Notes: generated by a model not told the origin, from the letters alone. DNA of 64,000 nucleotides from Megalobrama amblycephala (GCF_018812025.1 NC_063061.1:35887866-35951865), one strand, 5' to 3'; counted from the stretch's first letter, positions 24,791-37,061 are shown. Numbers and translations: made by a program.

Positions 24791-25972
24791 ATTTAAAAAT
24801 AAGTTTCCCAGAGAAAAAAAAGCCATAATTTAAAGGTTCTTTGTATGTAGATCAAAATATTTCCAAACATTGAATAATATAATATAGCGTTCACTGACAA
24901 ATATAGTTCTACGTAGAACAATTAACAAAAACCCTTTTTGATTCTAACTGGAACTTTTCATTTTAAGAATGTTTTCAGATTCACTTTTGTGAAGTTTAAC
25001 ATCTCAAGCTTTCACAGTTTGCAAGATGACAGTATTTCAAATCATCGCTGTTTGGTACAGCGTTTGAGATGAAAGGCTATCATGAATGTAGGTTGTTGTC
25101 CGAGTCTTTGTTTTGAACCGAGCGACAGTGACGGTAAAAACACAACCCTGCGTGAGCCTCAACGCTGTCATTAAAGAGACCCGCGGGGGGACGGGAAGTC
25201 ACATCTAACCCTTCATCACCGGCCGTTTGGCACAGACATCACTGTCGGCACGTTAACCAGGTCAGATTGTATCTGTGAGGGGAACATGGGACGGTTCTTC
25301 AGACATGGCCGAAGCCTGAAGATGATCGTATCAGATTGCTTCACCACAGTCAGAAAGGAGAAACTGACAAAATACTATGATTGAGACAAGCTTTTTTTCA
25401 AGATAAAAAAGGATATACTTGTTAACTGCAATATAAAAAGTGTGAGTGGTATTATGCAATGACATTCAAGCAAGTGTGCCTGAAGCACATTTTGGGACGT
25501 TGTGTAACAAACTCATTTGAGAACCATTTAGGATGTTAAGATAATCTAAAGAGGTCATCTCCCCCTCTTGTATCAGGTATGGAGGGAGTTTTAGGTGCAG
25601 AACCGTGAACCGTGAACTCTGAAAGCCGCTCAGTTGACCACGATCAAAGACTGAACATACAAACTGAAAGCGCAAAGCCTCTTCCAGGACCTTACCGTGG
25701 GAAATCCCAGCATGAAATAGTGCACTGTTATAATATTTCTCTCATGTGAGTAAATAATGCAGTTCTTCTCACCGACCCGCCTCTCACAACAGGAAACGCT
25801 TGCTTACAGGTTCATTTATTTTCAGCTGACGTTTTCCTTAATGCACAATAAGAATAGGACAAATTCAAATTAAAAACAATATTTTGCAAGACAAATGAAT
25901 AAATCTTGAGCTCACTACATGTGGTTGAAAGCAGCACAGTATTATGACTGATGGACCGACTACACTCTTAAA
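24791..25972. other. Unannotated DNA with a GC-richer patch at 25.1-25.3 kb
   Basis: 25060-25300 is unusually GC-rich for the window and includes CCCGCGGGGGGACGGG. No exon or repeat is recognised. Small GGTTCTTT/AGAAC pieces occur at 24830-24980. Confidence 0.4.
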
Positions 25973-26089
25973 CATGAAGGTTCTAAGTTGGCATTGATGG
26001 TTCCATAACGAACCTAGTATGTTCTTTTAAGAACTGTTCACTGAAAGGTTCTTTTGGGGAACTAAAAATGGTTCTTCAGTGGCATTGCT
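25973..26089 (+). mobile_element. Truncated CACTCTTA-type MITE
   Basis: Starts TACACTCTTAAACATGAAGG and continues with GGTTCCATAACGAACC and GGTTCTTTTGGGGAAC blocks, typical of a cyprinid element rich in GGTTCT/AGAACC. The right terminus (TAAGAGTGTA) is missing. Confidence 0.6.
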
Positions 26090-26233
26090 TCAAAAGATAC
26101 AAAACATCATCATGGTAACACACATGACACTAAAATAATGTAATAAACATTTATTTAACAAGAGATGTAACATAAAACCCTAATGTACGTTAATGTACGT
26201 TGTGGAAAAAGAAGAAGAAACATAATTATTTCA

Positions 26234-26675
26234 TTAAAGGGGACCTATAATGCCCCTTTCACAAGATCTTCTGGTGTCTCCAGAATGTGTCTGTGAAGTT
26301 TCAGCTAAAAATACCCCACAGATCATTTATTATAGCTTGTCAAATTTGCACCTCTTTGGGTTTGAGCAAAAACATGCCGTTTTTGTGTGTGTCCCTTTAA
26401 ATGCAAATGAGCTGCTGCTCCCGCCCCCTTTCCAGAAGAGGGCGGGGCTTTAACAGCTCAACAACAACAAAGCTGGAGAATCTCACGCAGCCAAAATGAG
26501 GATTGTCCTACGTCACAAGGGGAACGAAATCTGAGCGGCTCATTTTTTCACATTCGTGTTGAGAAAGGCTTACCAAAACAAAGTTACTGGGTTGTCTTTT
26601 TTCACGTTTTCTAGGTTGGTAGAACCGGGGACCGGATTATAACACTTAAACACAGAAAAAGTCAGTCCCCTTTAA
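26234..26675 (-). mobile_element. TTAA-flanked element, family 2, copy 2
   Basis: 442 bp with TTAA at both ends; the left terminus is AAAGGGGACCTATAATGCC. It carries the ATGCAAAT octamer (26401-26408) and the CCGCCCCC box found in copy 1 (1259-2050), in inverted orientation. It is shorter than copy 1, so one or both have internal deletions. Confidence 0.8.
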
Positions 26676-27108
26676 AATAAACGTGAAGTGTCACACAGTG
26701 AGTTCTGGGAATGTCAAGTTAAGTTTTTTTCACTGTAAATTATAAGATGACCTGTTGACTTCCACTTCCAAAAACTGTTTATGAAAATTTATAGAGTAAG
26801 GGAACTTAACCAAATAACAGGTTTTTACCATAGCAGTTTCACAGTCTGTTGTTAAAATGACAAAATTAATGTCACATTCTGTTTCTGTTCAGAGACTTTA
26901 ATTTTAAAAGTTGCTTCTGTTTCTCTTCCTGTGTTTGAATTTGTTTCCATAGTTACTGATTATGTTCACCTGTTTCTTGTTTAGTTCCTTGATTATCCCA
27001 TTATATATTGCCCTGTGTTTCATTTGAGTCGGTCGCTGATGGTCTATGCAGATTGAATGCTAGTGGTTTTGTTTGTGGTGTTTCTCCAGAGTTCCTGAGT
27101 TTTTGTTA
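26676..27108. other. Unannotated DNA
   Basis: No gene or repeat boundary recognised. Confidence 0.45.
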
Positions 27109-27584
27109 TTAAAGCTGCTGTATGTAATCTTTATGACTGTACTAAAGCATTAAAATAGCATAATACATTTGTAGATATTTAGGAAATGTGCTAAGTTCAC
27201 ATACTTGTTTCTGCTAAAAACAATGTTTAGTTTTACGTTGTCTGTTTTTGATCCTGCCCACTGCCAATGTACCCAGTGGTTTTTCACCCCAGTATTGCAG
27301 CCATGAAAGCCATAAACTGGGTCAGAGATCGCAGATTCTACTTGACCTTAAAAGCCTCGGCATCCATCTAAAGAGGACAATGACAAGAGGCACAATTAAA
27401 CATTAACTAATAAATCAACTTACAGTGTCAGTTGCGCTCGTTCCTGTTGCATGCCCTCAATCTGGCAACCCGCATTGAGTCTGAGGAGGAGGGGGCTGGG
27501 AAAAAACACTCTCCAATATTTTGAATTTGGACTGCAGTGCCCATTTCAACCACTAGCTTTCAATATTACATACTGCAACTTTAA
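27109..27584. mobile_element. TTAA-flanked inverted-repeat element, family 4
   Basis: 476 bp from TTAA to TTAA. The left terminus is AAAGCTGCTGTATGTAAT and the complement of the right end is AAAGTTGCAGTATGTAAT. An 82-residue open frame at 27451 runs past its end and has no domain. Confidence 0.75.
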
Positions 27585-28404
27585 TCAAAGGGTCCATGCT
27601 TCAACTCTCCTTGTCTGCTACAGTATAACAGAGTTTGCAATGGTGAAACAATATCTAGAATGGAGAATGAAGATGTATTGTCACGTTGTGAACCATTGAC
27701 GTTGTCAGTAGATTTTCGTCATATTGGACATGCTGTTGTTTATTTTACAGTTCTTGAAAAATAAGCATATTTTGTTGGTTAATGCAATGACATTCAGACT
27801 TTAAGTGTCACTTATATGCTCTTTACGGGCCACTGACCACAAATACACATCTTTATGAGGCATGATAAATCATCATAATTCATATTTAACATGGTCAAAG
27901 TCTGTGCTGGTATTTATAGATAATTTAGGCTCAGATTTGGTGTGAATATTTAAAATAGCTTCCTGTTCCTGAGCTGGTGTGTTTAGGAGGATCACCTCAC
28001 ACTGGGGGTTTCCTGTGCCTCTTCTTAACCGCTATGGGTTTTCAGGCCTTCTGTGCAGCCACCACTGCGGCCAGTTTTATTTTAACAGGTTTTAATGTTC
28101 AAAGGAGACCACTGTCCTGCGTTTTTGTTTTGAGCTCTGGTTTCTTTGAGAGGCAGGCTTGTAATTTGTGGTCTCAAATAGAGACCTTTGCAACCAGTTT
28201 CCTTTTGCTCATATGCAACATACAAGGCAAAGATAAATATAAATAAAAGCTTTGCCACCTCACTTCTTTGAATCCACATTTCACTCTAAAACGTACTGTA
28301 ATTATTGTTTTCTCAGTAATGGGGTTATGCTTAAAAACAACAGTCTTATAAATTACAAAACAAACAAGTGAATTATCCCTGATTTTAGCAGGAAACTGTG
28401 ACAT
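27585..28404. other. Unannotated DNA
   Basis: Several short open frames on both strands (27977-28407) without domains or splice context. No recognised repeat. Confidence 0.45.
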
Positions 28405-28494
28405 CACAACATCAATGTAAATATTTAAAATAAATATATATTAAATGATATATTTATATATATATAATAAAATATAATTGTTGTTTTATATAAT

Positions 28495-28533
<39 letters not shown>

Positions 28534-28620
28534 TATGTAATTTATATTATATTACATTTTATATATAAAATGTTTATTTTAAATATTTACATTGATGTTG
28601 TGATATATATATATATATAT

Positions 28621-28655
<35 letters not shown>

Positions 28656-29086
28656 TAACATCAATGTAAATATTTAAAATAAATATATATTTTAATATAT
28701 AATAATATAATATTATATTTATATTAATAATATTACATTAAATATATATTTATTTTAAATATTTACATTGATGTTTTATATAATATATATGTCACGATCA
28801 CCATCTGTTCCCGTCACGTTCCTGTTCACTCCGGACTCCATTTCCCGTAATCCTCCCTTGCCTATCACATGCACTCACTCCACCAATCACCTGTTGCCAC
28901 ATACAACAGCTTTGTTTACCGACCTCTGAGTGATATCTGCCAGCCCAGACCTTTGCCTGTACCTGGATTACGTTTATGTTTACCCTCTGCTGTACCTGTT
29001 TGCCCCTGGTTGACCCTGCTTGTACGACCACGCTTATCTTTAATAAAACGCTGCACTTGGATCCCCTGCCTGAGTCCGCATTCGTT

Positions 29087-29126
<40 letters not shown>

Positions 29127-29164
29127 ATTTATATTAATTTAAATTAAATATTTACATTGATGTT

Positions 29165-29230
<66 letters not shown>

Positions 29231-29345
29231 CAATGTAAATATTTAAAATAAATATATATTTAATGTAATATTATTTATATAAATATAATATTTTATATTT
29301 TATATAAATATATATATATTTATTGTAAATATTTACATTGATGTT
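28405..29345. repeat. AT-rich palindromic element cluster
   Basis: The arm CACAACATCAATGTAAATAT occurs in alternating orientation. Unit 1 (28405-28602) has perfect 30-bp arms, unit 2 is 28657-28775, a half-unit ends at about 29166, and unit 3 is about 29228-29345. They are separated by (AT)n and an (ATAG)n tract at 28621-28654. The solo LTR at 28790-29089 lies between unit 2 and the half-unit. Confidence 0.75.
28790..29089 (+). mobile_element. Solo LTR of Ty3/Gypsy type
   Basis: 300 bp from TGTCACGATCACC to TTCGTTACA, starting TG and ending CA. An AATAAA signal lies at about 29042-29047, about 45 bp before the 3' end, so it is plus-oriented. The flanks ATATA (28785-28789) and ATATA (29090-29094) are consistent with a 5-bp duplication but uninformative within (AT)n. 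The moderately GC-rich body stands out against AT-rich surroundings. No internal coding region is present. Confidence 0.75.
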
Positions 29346-30696
29346 ATATATATAAAATATATATGACTATACAGTTATATAAATGCATTATTCATTCATT
29401 CAATTCTATATTTTTTATATAATTGTTATATTATATATGTATATATATATATAATTTATATTATGTCACATTTTATATAAAATGTTTAGAATTTAGAAAT
29501 TTTTTTTAATTATTTAAATAGTTTATTTTTAAGCATTTTAAACAAATTTCACAATTTTTATTTACAATAATACACACACGCAGATAAATACATATTACTC
29601 TCCATATCTGTCTATATCCATTGAATTTTTGTGTCAAGTGCACTTTCCATTTTTCCTTATTCACTAAACAATCAAGTGTGTGTATGATTGAGTGTATGAG
29701 TGTGTGTGTTATTGATACTGTATTGGCTAGGCAGGAGTTGAGGTTATCGCCACGGTGACTCATCGTGACTTCCTTTCTGACTTCCTGGTTGGACTTCAGA
29801 GAGTTGGCTGATAATATTTGCTGGGCACACGGTGACTGTTCCTCTCTCATGCTTTCTCTTTTCCATCCTCTCATTCTGATGTTGGTGTGGGAATCAGGGC
29901 CTGCGTGACCTCTCAGATGACCTCGGTGGGAAACGGCAGCCATTTATAGTCGTTTCTTTGTCTAACTGTCTGACTGCAACTGGAAATAGACTAGTGCTAA
30001 CAAACCCTAACATCATTATACGTAATCACACCAACCACATGAACAATTGACATATTTTTACAACATTTTTGCATATATATATAAATATACGAGTGAATGT
30101 GCTTTTATTAGCATAACATCACACACTCACCAGAGCAGACTTACAGCAGAGATCTTGTGCTGTACTTGTTGCATCAGTAGTTCATCTCATCCGTATGGAT
30201 TTCTGCTTTCCTGTAAGATGACCTGATTTTACCCAGAATGCTTTTATCTGCATTGTGGCCCATCCGGCAGGCAGCAGCCATTATACAGCGGTTTCTCTAC
30301 TGCTGGGCTAATTCGGCATGCAGCGTTGCAAATGACTGTCAGAGTAATGAGAGCTCAGTGTTGTGTGTGTGTGTGTCCTGTGTCATGCGTGCATGTCTCG
30401 TGTGTGCATGTGTGTGTGTGTGTGTGTGTTACTGTAAGTCATGTCTCATGCTCACTAGGGCCCCTCCAGGCGACGGGGGTCTGTAAACACCTCATCAGCT
30501 GATTAGCCAGCCTCAGTTAACACACACACACACACACACTCACACACACATTGTCATAGAAACAGGATAGTTCAAGTCCTGGTTATAATAGCCAGATCCT
30601 GTACACTTATTGTGTGTAAAGTGCATGTGAGGAACTGGTCAAAAGGTTTGACTGACCCACACAACCTGGACAAACTACACAGTGATTTTGAAGCAG
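29346..30696. other. Unannotated DNA with microsatellites
   Basis: (TG)n at about 30407-30428 and (CA)n at about 30522-30551. An open frame of 145 residues on the minus strand (29506-29943) has no recognisable domain. No gene is called. Confidence 0.45.
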
Positions 30697-30885
30697 CCTA
30701 TGGCGATGTTTGGAATAGCATACCACCATAAATACTGTTTTTGCATAATGAAGTGCAAACCTGCGGAGTATGCAAATTTTGTAGATGTATGCAGTGCCCA
30801 AATGAACTGATACACTTTCCCAAAATAAGCAGTATGCACATTATACAAATTACTGTATCCCACAATACAATGCATTCCATGTCTA
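30697..30885. mobile_element. Truncated MITE with GCGATGTTTGGAAT terminus
   Basis: The left end GCGATGTTTGGAATAGCATAC matches, inverted, the right end near 47460 (GTTCCATTCTAAACATCGC). The body is rich in GTATGCA and GCATAC. The right terminus is missing. Confidence 0.5.
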
Positions 30886-30909
30886 TACTATAAAAAAAGA
30901 TTGTTGCAA

Positions 30910-31406
30910 TTAAACGGTTAGTTCACCCAAAAATGAAAATAATGTCATTAATTACTCACCCTCATGTTGTTCTACACCCATAAGACCTTCGTTCATCTTC
31001 AGAACACAAATTAAGATATTTTTGATGAAATCCGATGGCTCAGTGAGGCCTGCATAGCCAGCAATGGTACCTCCTCTAATCAAGATCCATAAAGGAACTA
31101 AAAACATATTTAAATCAGTTCATGTGAGTTCAGTAGTTCTTAATATTACCTTTATATTATAAAGCGACGAGAATATTTTTTGTCCTCCAAAAAAACTAAA
31201 TAACGACTTTTTAACGATATCTAGTGATGACCGATTTCAAAACACTGCTTCAGAGCGTTACGAATGTTTTGTGTCGAATTAGTGATTCAGATCACATATC
31301 AAACTGCTGAAATCACGTGACTTTGGCGCTCCGAACCACTGATTCGATTTGTAAAGCTCCGAAGCTTCATGAAGCAGTGTTTTGAAATCGGCCATCAACC
31401 CTTTAA
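30910..31406. mobile_element. TTAA family 1 element, internally deleted
   Basis: The left terminus reads TTAAACGGTTAGTTCACCC and the right end is AACCCTTTAA. The palindrome arms ACCGATTTCAAAACACTGC and GCAGTGTTTTGAAATCGG are preserved at about 31230-31253 and 31375-31392, but nearly all of the right arm is missing. The complete relative is at 60910-61617. Confidence 0.75.
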
Positions 31407-31493
31407 CTTAAATTGTAGTGTTAGATTGGAATAACTTCTCTGGATTGAACTTGTTGAGGGAACTTAAATATCCAAGTTGCTAGTTAAAGGTAG

Positions 31494-32156
31494 GGTAGGC
31501 AATTTAGGAGAGGCTAGCAATAGCAAGATACCTTTGAAAGCGTAAGATCCCACCTTCTCCAAAGCCACTCCATTGAATTTTGCTCAGAGTTGTGCGACAG
31601 TCGATCACTGTTTGAGGATAGCATAGAAATGAATGAGAAGTGCCGTAAACGGAATCGCGCAACTTGTCTCTTATAAAACAGCTTTTTTTTTTTGCCGTAA
31701 ACTCTAACAATAGGTAAGTGCAAAACTAATGTTTAAGAGCAAATTGAATATCGGTTCATTAAATGATTAACTGTTTTCCCACAAAAATCATCTCCTCCAC
31801 TGACATCCATTTAAAAAAGGCCTCTGGTCTCCGCCCTATGTACCGCAGCTTTACGCTGTTTTTTGCTAACCTTGGAGGCTTGCCTTAAAGCGACTTTAGC
31901 CTCATGAAACATAGTGATGACGTGTGATGTCTGCGTGAGCGGGTGCGTGCAGGTATGAAAATACATATGTTGGCAGGCAGGTAGGACATCCTATCATTGC
32001 ATTCGGACCAAGTTCAATGATTTGATGAACATTTTTTGGTCCTGAGACTTCCACAGAAGATATAGGCCTGTTATTGATTGTTATTGGGATGTGAAGAGAG
32101 TTTCAACCAGTACAACAAAATGTGTTTAGGAAAAACATTGCCTACCCTAGCTTTAA
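31494..32156. mobile_element. TTAA-flanked inverted-repeat element, family 5
   Basis: 663 bp from TTAA to TTAA. The left terminus is AAAGGTAGGGTAGGCAAT and the complement of the right is AAAGCTAGGGTAGGCAAT. It contains minus-strand open frames near 31504-31723 without domains. Confidence 0.8.
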
Positions 32157-32210
32157 TACAACTTCACATTTCAAGTTAAGCATAATTTTAAGGTAGCACG
32201 AACACTTACT

Positions 32211-33351
32211 TAAAGGGATAGTTCACCCAAAAATGAAAATAATCCCATGATTTACTCACCATCAAGCCATCCTAGGTGTATATGACTATCTTCTTTCAGT
32301 CAAATACAATTGGAGTTAAATTAAAAAAATATTCTGGCTCTTCCAAGCTTTATAATGGGAGTGAATAGTAACTGAGATTTTGAAGCCCAAAAAAGCACAC
32401 CAATCCATCATAAAAGTAATCCATACGACTCCAAGGGGTTAATAAAGGCCTTCTGAAGCGAAATGATGCGTTTTTGTAAGAAAAATATCCATATTTATAA
32501 CTTTATAAACTAGAAACACTGGCTTCTGATAACGTCCGTCCATGTGTTCAGAGTATGACGTAGGATGTAGGAGTAGTGTAAACTTAGGTGAGCGCAGAAG
32601 CCTCTCGCGGTTCAAACAAATAGGTCTGGGCAACAAACCCAAGCTCCTCTTCTCTTATATCGAAATCCTCTGACATTTCTCTTTAAAAATTCTCGTTTTA
32701 GACTTCTAATTTATGACCGGTGTTTTGCTCTACCCACACAGCAGGAGACTCTTATGCGGATCCACATTCAAGTCGCCAAACCCGCGTGACTGTCACATTT
32801 GTTTTGGCGCCACCTAGAGGATCAGCTCCGCCTCCGGGCGGCGCCGTAAATTCTACTGTCAATCAGCGAATCCTGAGCGGACCCATTTCGGATCCGCAGA
32901 CGCGCACGCACCTTTACTGTAACGGTTGTATCAATTTGCAGGTCCGAAACGGACCGCCTTCGTTGCAGATCCGTCACTGCGCGCAAGTAGACGCCGATAC
33001 GGATACGTTCGCGGATACGTTCCGGAAGCCGCGATACATCCGCGGCCGATCAGCCGCAGAGTTCTTTTGCTGTGAGGGTATCCTCTGCGCTTCCGTGTTC
33101 GTCATTAGGTCATACATCAGGTCAGAGGTCACTCTTCTGCCAGAACTACACTCTCGTACAGATGGATGTGCTTTTTTGGGCTTAAAATCCTCGCCCCCCA
33201 TTCACTCCCATTATAGAGCTGGGAAGAGCCAGAATATTTTTTAGTATAACTCCGATTGTGTTCGTCTGAAAGAAGTCATATATAGCTAGGATGGCTTGAG
33301 GGTGAGTAAATCATGGGATACTTTTCATTTTTGGGTGAACTATCCCTTTAA
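32211..33351. mobile_element. TTAA family 1 element with a CpG-dense core
   Basis: 1141 bp from TTAA to TTAA. The left terminus is AAAGGGATAGTTCACCCAAA and the right end is GGGTGAACTATCCCTTTAA. Arms are long inverted repeats, for example CCAATCCATCATAAAAGTAA on the left. A related copy begins at 62770. The core at about 32745-33110 is rich in CpG and has repeated GGATCCG and GGATACG motifs. A 174-residue plus-strand open frame (32720-33244) spans it with no recognised domain. A GGCGCCACCTAGAGG sequence at about 32806-32820 resembles a reverse CTCF site. Confidence 0.8.
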
Positions 33352-33639
33352 AAAATTTACAGTCAATTTGAACCATTTTAACAGCTTTTTCCTGCTTCAT
33401 TATTTGATCGGAATTAACAAAAAAATACTAGCATACTGCATACACTAAACATTTCAGACAATAGTATGCTACATCAAATTATATTTTTAGTTTAATTTAG
33501 TGAGTGCCATCTATTTATCATCAGATTTTAAATTCAACTAAAAATGCATACATTTTTTAATTTGGCAGTCTTATCAAATGTAAATTAAGAAAGAGATCAA
33601 ATAAACTATAGGCTACCTTAGAACTTTAGAGATTGGAAC
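33352..33639. other. Unannotated DNA
   Basis: Contains AGCATACTGCATAC and AGTATGCTACATC pieces like those at 30697 and 47170; otherwise nothing recognised. Confidence 0.4.
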
Positions 33640-33955
33640 TTTGTTTTTTGACTCTTTAAATTGTGACATATATGCACATTTAAAAGTTTTTTTTAAAAGA
33701 AATTATTATTTTTATTCAACAAGGATGCATTGATCGAAAGAGGCTGTAAAGACATTTATAATGTTACAAATAAATGCTGCTTAATTTAACTTTCTATTCA
33801 TCAAAGAATGAAAAAAGTATCAGTTTCAATAAAAATATGAATCAGCACAACTGTTTTCAACATTGACAATAATCAGAAATGTTTCTTGAGCAGCAAATCA
33901 TCATATTAGAGTGATTTCTGAAGGATCATGTGACACTGAAGACTGGAGTAATGCT
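33640..33955 (+). mobile_element. Dispersed cyprinid-type repeat, copy 2
   Basis: Contains TTTTATTCAACAAGGATGCA, GCACAACTGTTTTCAACATT and GGATCATGTGACACTGAAGA. The latter is shared with 16855-17110. It ends abruptly after GGAGTAATG at 33953. Confidence 0.7.
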
Positions 33956-34870
33956 TTTGCACTGGTTTACTATACCAAACATAGATCTAGACAAGTTTAC
34001 ACTAAACAACCAGTTAACGTTCACTCTAGTCCTTGTACCTGCACTCTCGTTTGTTCTTTGACAAGAACTATATTTGGCAAGGCTCTCATCTTCGGTCTCC
34101 AGAGCGCACGGCCCCCCGTCGGCCCGTAGTGGTCATGAGTTCTCGGGGCATCGAAGGGTAACGACAGCATCCGGATACGCGAGGTCGCCACCCTTCAGTT
34201 GCCATGGTGTCGGTGCGGCAACCGAGGTGAAAATTAAAGATGGTGGGAGGCGTCTCGCGCCTCCTTCCCCGCGTCCCAAGAGAGAGGGAGAGGGCGGCAG
34301 ATGACAGACATCTCAAGGGCCCGGTCACCCGACGAGAAAGACGGGCGATCGAGAGACTCGCTTGCATATTTCATCCAGGGTGGAGTGAGACACCCTCCCT
34401 GCCTTTTTCATCAGACACATTAGTGAAATCTCACTATTGTTCGGGGTTAATGCTCTCTGGCGACGCTCTGGGTGAAGACTTCTGGAAGGGTTGACGCCGC
34501 TGCTTTCAGTTTCTGTCTTTGACAACACAATGCATTAAGAGAAGAATAGAAAGAAATGAAGATATAGCGTCAGGGAGGGGTGGCGAACAACAGCGCATGT
34601 TTGTTTGTCATCATTCATTCATTCGTTCATTCAAACACCTTCAGCAGGTGCTTTTCTGAGCTTTGTACGTCGGTGGCACTTTCCCATAGGCATTCAAAAT
34701 CTGTCAGTGTTATTCTTTATTGAAATTCTTTAGTCTAGAACTGGGATTAATTGCCATTCAGAGACACAAGGCCATATGGAAGTCTGTGAGAATTTTACTA
34801 GTTGCTCAGGTGATTTTTGTTGAGTGCAGATGAGAAATGTTTGAGTTAAAAAAAATCAACTTAAAGTAAG
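33956..34870. other. CpG-rich unique patch at 34.09-34.40 kb
   Basis: The patch has many CpG dinucleotides, a TTAAAGATGGTGGGAGG sequence (YY1-like AAGATGG core) at about 34226-34242, and overlapping open frames on both strands without domains. It could be an isolated CpG island or a conserved element. No splice donor or acceptor pair defines an exon. Confidence 0.35.
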
Positions 34871-35876
34871 TGTCTGAACTGCCTTAAAATTTAGTCAGCT
34901 TGAAATGTTGAGTTGTATTACTGTCATTTTGAATCAGAGAGGATTTTCTTTTTCCCAACAATACTAGTTAATATTATTGCATTGGACTAAAACTTACTGA
35001 CTTTACCCACACAGGATATGACCAACTTTGTTGGTGTTCCCGGCCTACAAAAAAACGCTTATAAACCTCTTGTTCACTCTAACAAGTAATTCAGAGGTCC
35101 TGTTACCACAACTCAAATAAATGCTTGGTTGCAAGTTAAAAATTCAAATTTATTATTTTAATTAAACCTTTTAAGCTGCAAACATTATTTTGTAGAGGTC
35201 TATTGACATAATAATCTTAATCATTACATCAACTAAATATCGTCTATAATTTAAACTCAAAATTCTGCGTTAATTGGCCTTTAAAAAAAAAAAAAAAAAA
35301 TTTAAAAATAAAAAATTAGATTGCAGTAACTTATTGAAATTGTCTTGATAACTTCAGAAAATAGGCAGTGGATTTCTAGTTCTTGGCATGCTTCGCATAG
35401 GACTGGATAAGGAAAATAAATGTTGAAATTAAGTGTTTTTTATTTGTTTTTAGTGAAGGGAAAGACTTGTTAGTGTTTAATGCTGTTATATTTGACATTT
35501 AAAAGAGTTTTTATGGTTACCATTGCGCTGAAGAGCAGATATATGAAGATAAACACTACACTAATGCCAGTGACGAGTAATATCTTACCTGTTCATTAAA
35601 TATACATGTTAAATAAGTTATGATAGCTGTTGATTTGAACTGAAATAGATGAAATTAATTGGTTCCAGGGCTACAACTCTGGTAGTTGAAGCGATTTAAT
35701 TTTTTTTTGAGTACTCAACTTAAAAAAATTGTTTATGCTAAGTTTCTGTAACTCAATGTGGCTTGTTGATTGAATGTAAATTCACTCAAAGTTGTCATAA
35801 CTCAAACAAATTGATGCAAACTTTTTCTTTTTTTTTTTTTTGTGCCAGCACATTATATTTAGAGTGTATGTTACAG
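34871..35876. other. AT-rich DNA, possibly an old repeat
   Basis: ACTCAACTTAAAAAAATTG-like and AACTCAAACAAATTGATGC pieces near 35715-35820 resemble a fish dispersed repeat, but no termini were found. A-run at about 35283-35300; T-run at about 35828-35841. Confidence 0.35.
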
Positions 35877-36038
35877 CCAAATATTGGATTCAATCTTTTT
35901 ATCAACTTGTTTTCTTTCATTTAGCACAGGTTTTGCATTTCTTTTTGGATCTGATTGATCACAGGCCTCACTGATCCCTACAAAACCTGTGCTAAATGAA
36001 AGAAAACTAGTTGGCAAAAAGATGAATCCAATATTTGG
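35877..36038. mobile_element. Palindromic MITE
   Basis: The left arm starts CCAAATATTGGATTCAATC and the right arm ends GATGAATCCAATATTTGG. Inner arms AGCACAGGTTTTG and CAAAACCTGTGCT are also paired. The loop is about 45 bp. Confidence 0.75.
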
Positions 36039-36090
36039 TGATAATATAGCATAATATAAATTCTGGTCATTTTTGAGCCAGAACAACAAA

Positions 36091-36582
36091 TTAAAAAGTT
36101 AGTTCACCAAAAAATGAAATTTCTGTCATAAATTACTTGTTCCACACCCGTAAGACCTTTGTTCATCTTCGGAACACAAATTAAGATATTTTTGATGAAA
36201 TCCAAGAGCTTTCTGTCCCTCCATTGACAGCAGTGTAATTACCACTGTCAAGCCCCAGAAAGGTAGTAAAGACTAAATTAAAATAGTCCACATGGAAGAG
36301 AAGAAATTGTTGAATAAAGTCATTATTTTTGTTTTGTTTTTGCGCATAAAAAGTATTCATAACATTAAAGTTGAACTATTTAATTGATGTCTTTACTACC
36401 TTTCTGGGCTTGAAAGTGGTAATTACATTGCTGTCTATGGAGGGACAGAAAGCTCTTGGATTTCATCAAAAATATCTTAATTTGTGTTCTGAAGATGAAT
36501 GAAGGTCTTATGGGTTTGGAACGACATGAGAGTGAATAATTAATGACAGAAATTTCATTTTTGGGTGAGCTAACCCTTTTAG
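36091..36582. mobile_element. TTAA family 1 element without a tandem array
   Basis: About 490 bp. The left terminus is TTAAAAAGTTAGTTCACC and the right end is GGGTGAGCTAACCCTTTTA, so the right TTAA has decayed by one base. The two arms pair over most of the length (CTTTCTGTCCCTCCATTGAC against the inverse near 36430-36455). It serves as the array-free relative of the elements holding the 51-bp arrays. Confidence 0.8.
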
Positions 36583-37028
36583 GACTTTCAACACAGCACA
36601 AGGGTTAAGTGACCTGGATATTTGAGTTATCTCAACAAGTTAAATCACTGAATTTTAAGATGTTATAGCTAATTGCAACATTCTTTTTTGTTGTTGTTGT
36701 TGTTACAGTGTGGGTCTTATAATGGTCTCTGAATAAGTGTGTGTGTGTTCTTCACTGTGAGTCAGTGCGGTCAGTGTGGTTGTCCGTTCTGAATGCCGTC
36801 GCTCAAACGCTATAATCTTCCTCATTTTCGTCTCTCATCAAAAAAGCCAAATAACATTTATTGCCAAATGTCTTTTTTCCGCTGCTGTGTTGATAAAACA
36901 AATGTGTTTTTAAGTGTTCTTCAGGTGTCCAGACTGCAGCAGAAGATTTCCTGAATTTATCATATTACCAGCAGACACGTCAGATCAGAGTCACACAGAA
37001 TGTTATGAAGGATTTTGACACATCCGTG

Positions 37029-37061
<33 letters not shown>

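Noticed and set aside
29506..29943. 145-codon minus-strand frame
   Set aside because: No domain, low-complexity parts, and no splice or promoter context.
32720..33244. 174-codon plus-strand frame as a gene
   Set aside because: It lies across the core and right arm of a TTAA element and has no recognised domain; the open frame is explained by GC-rich sequence.
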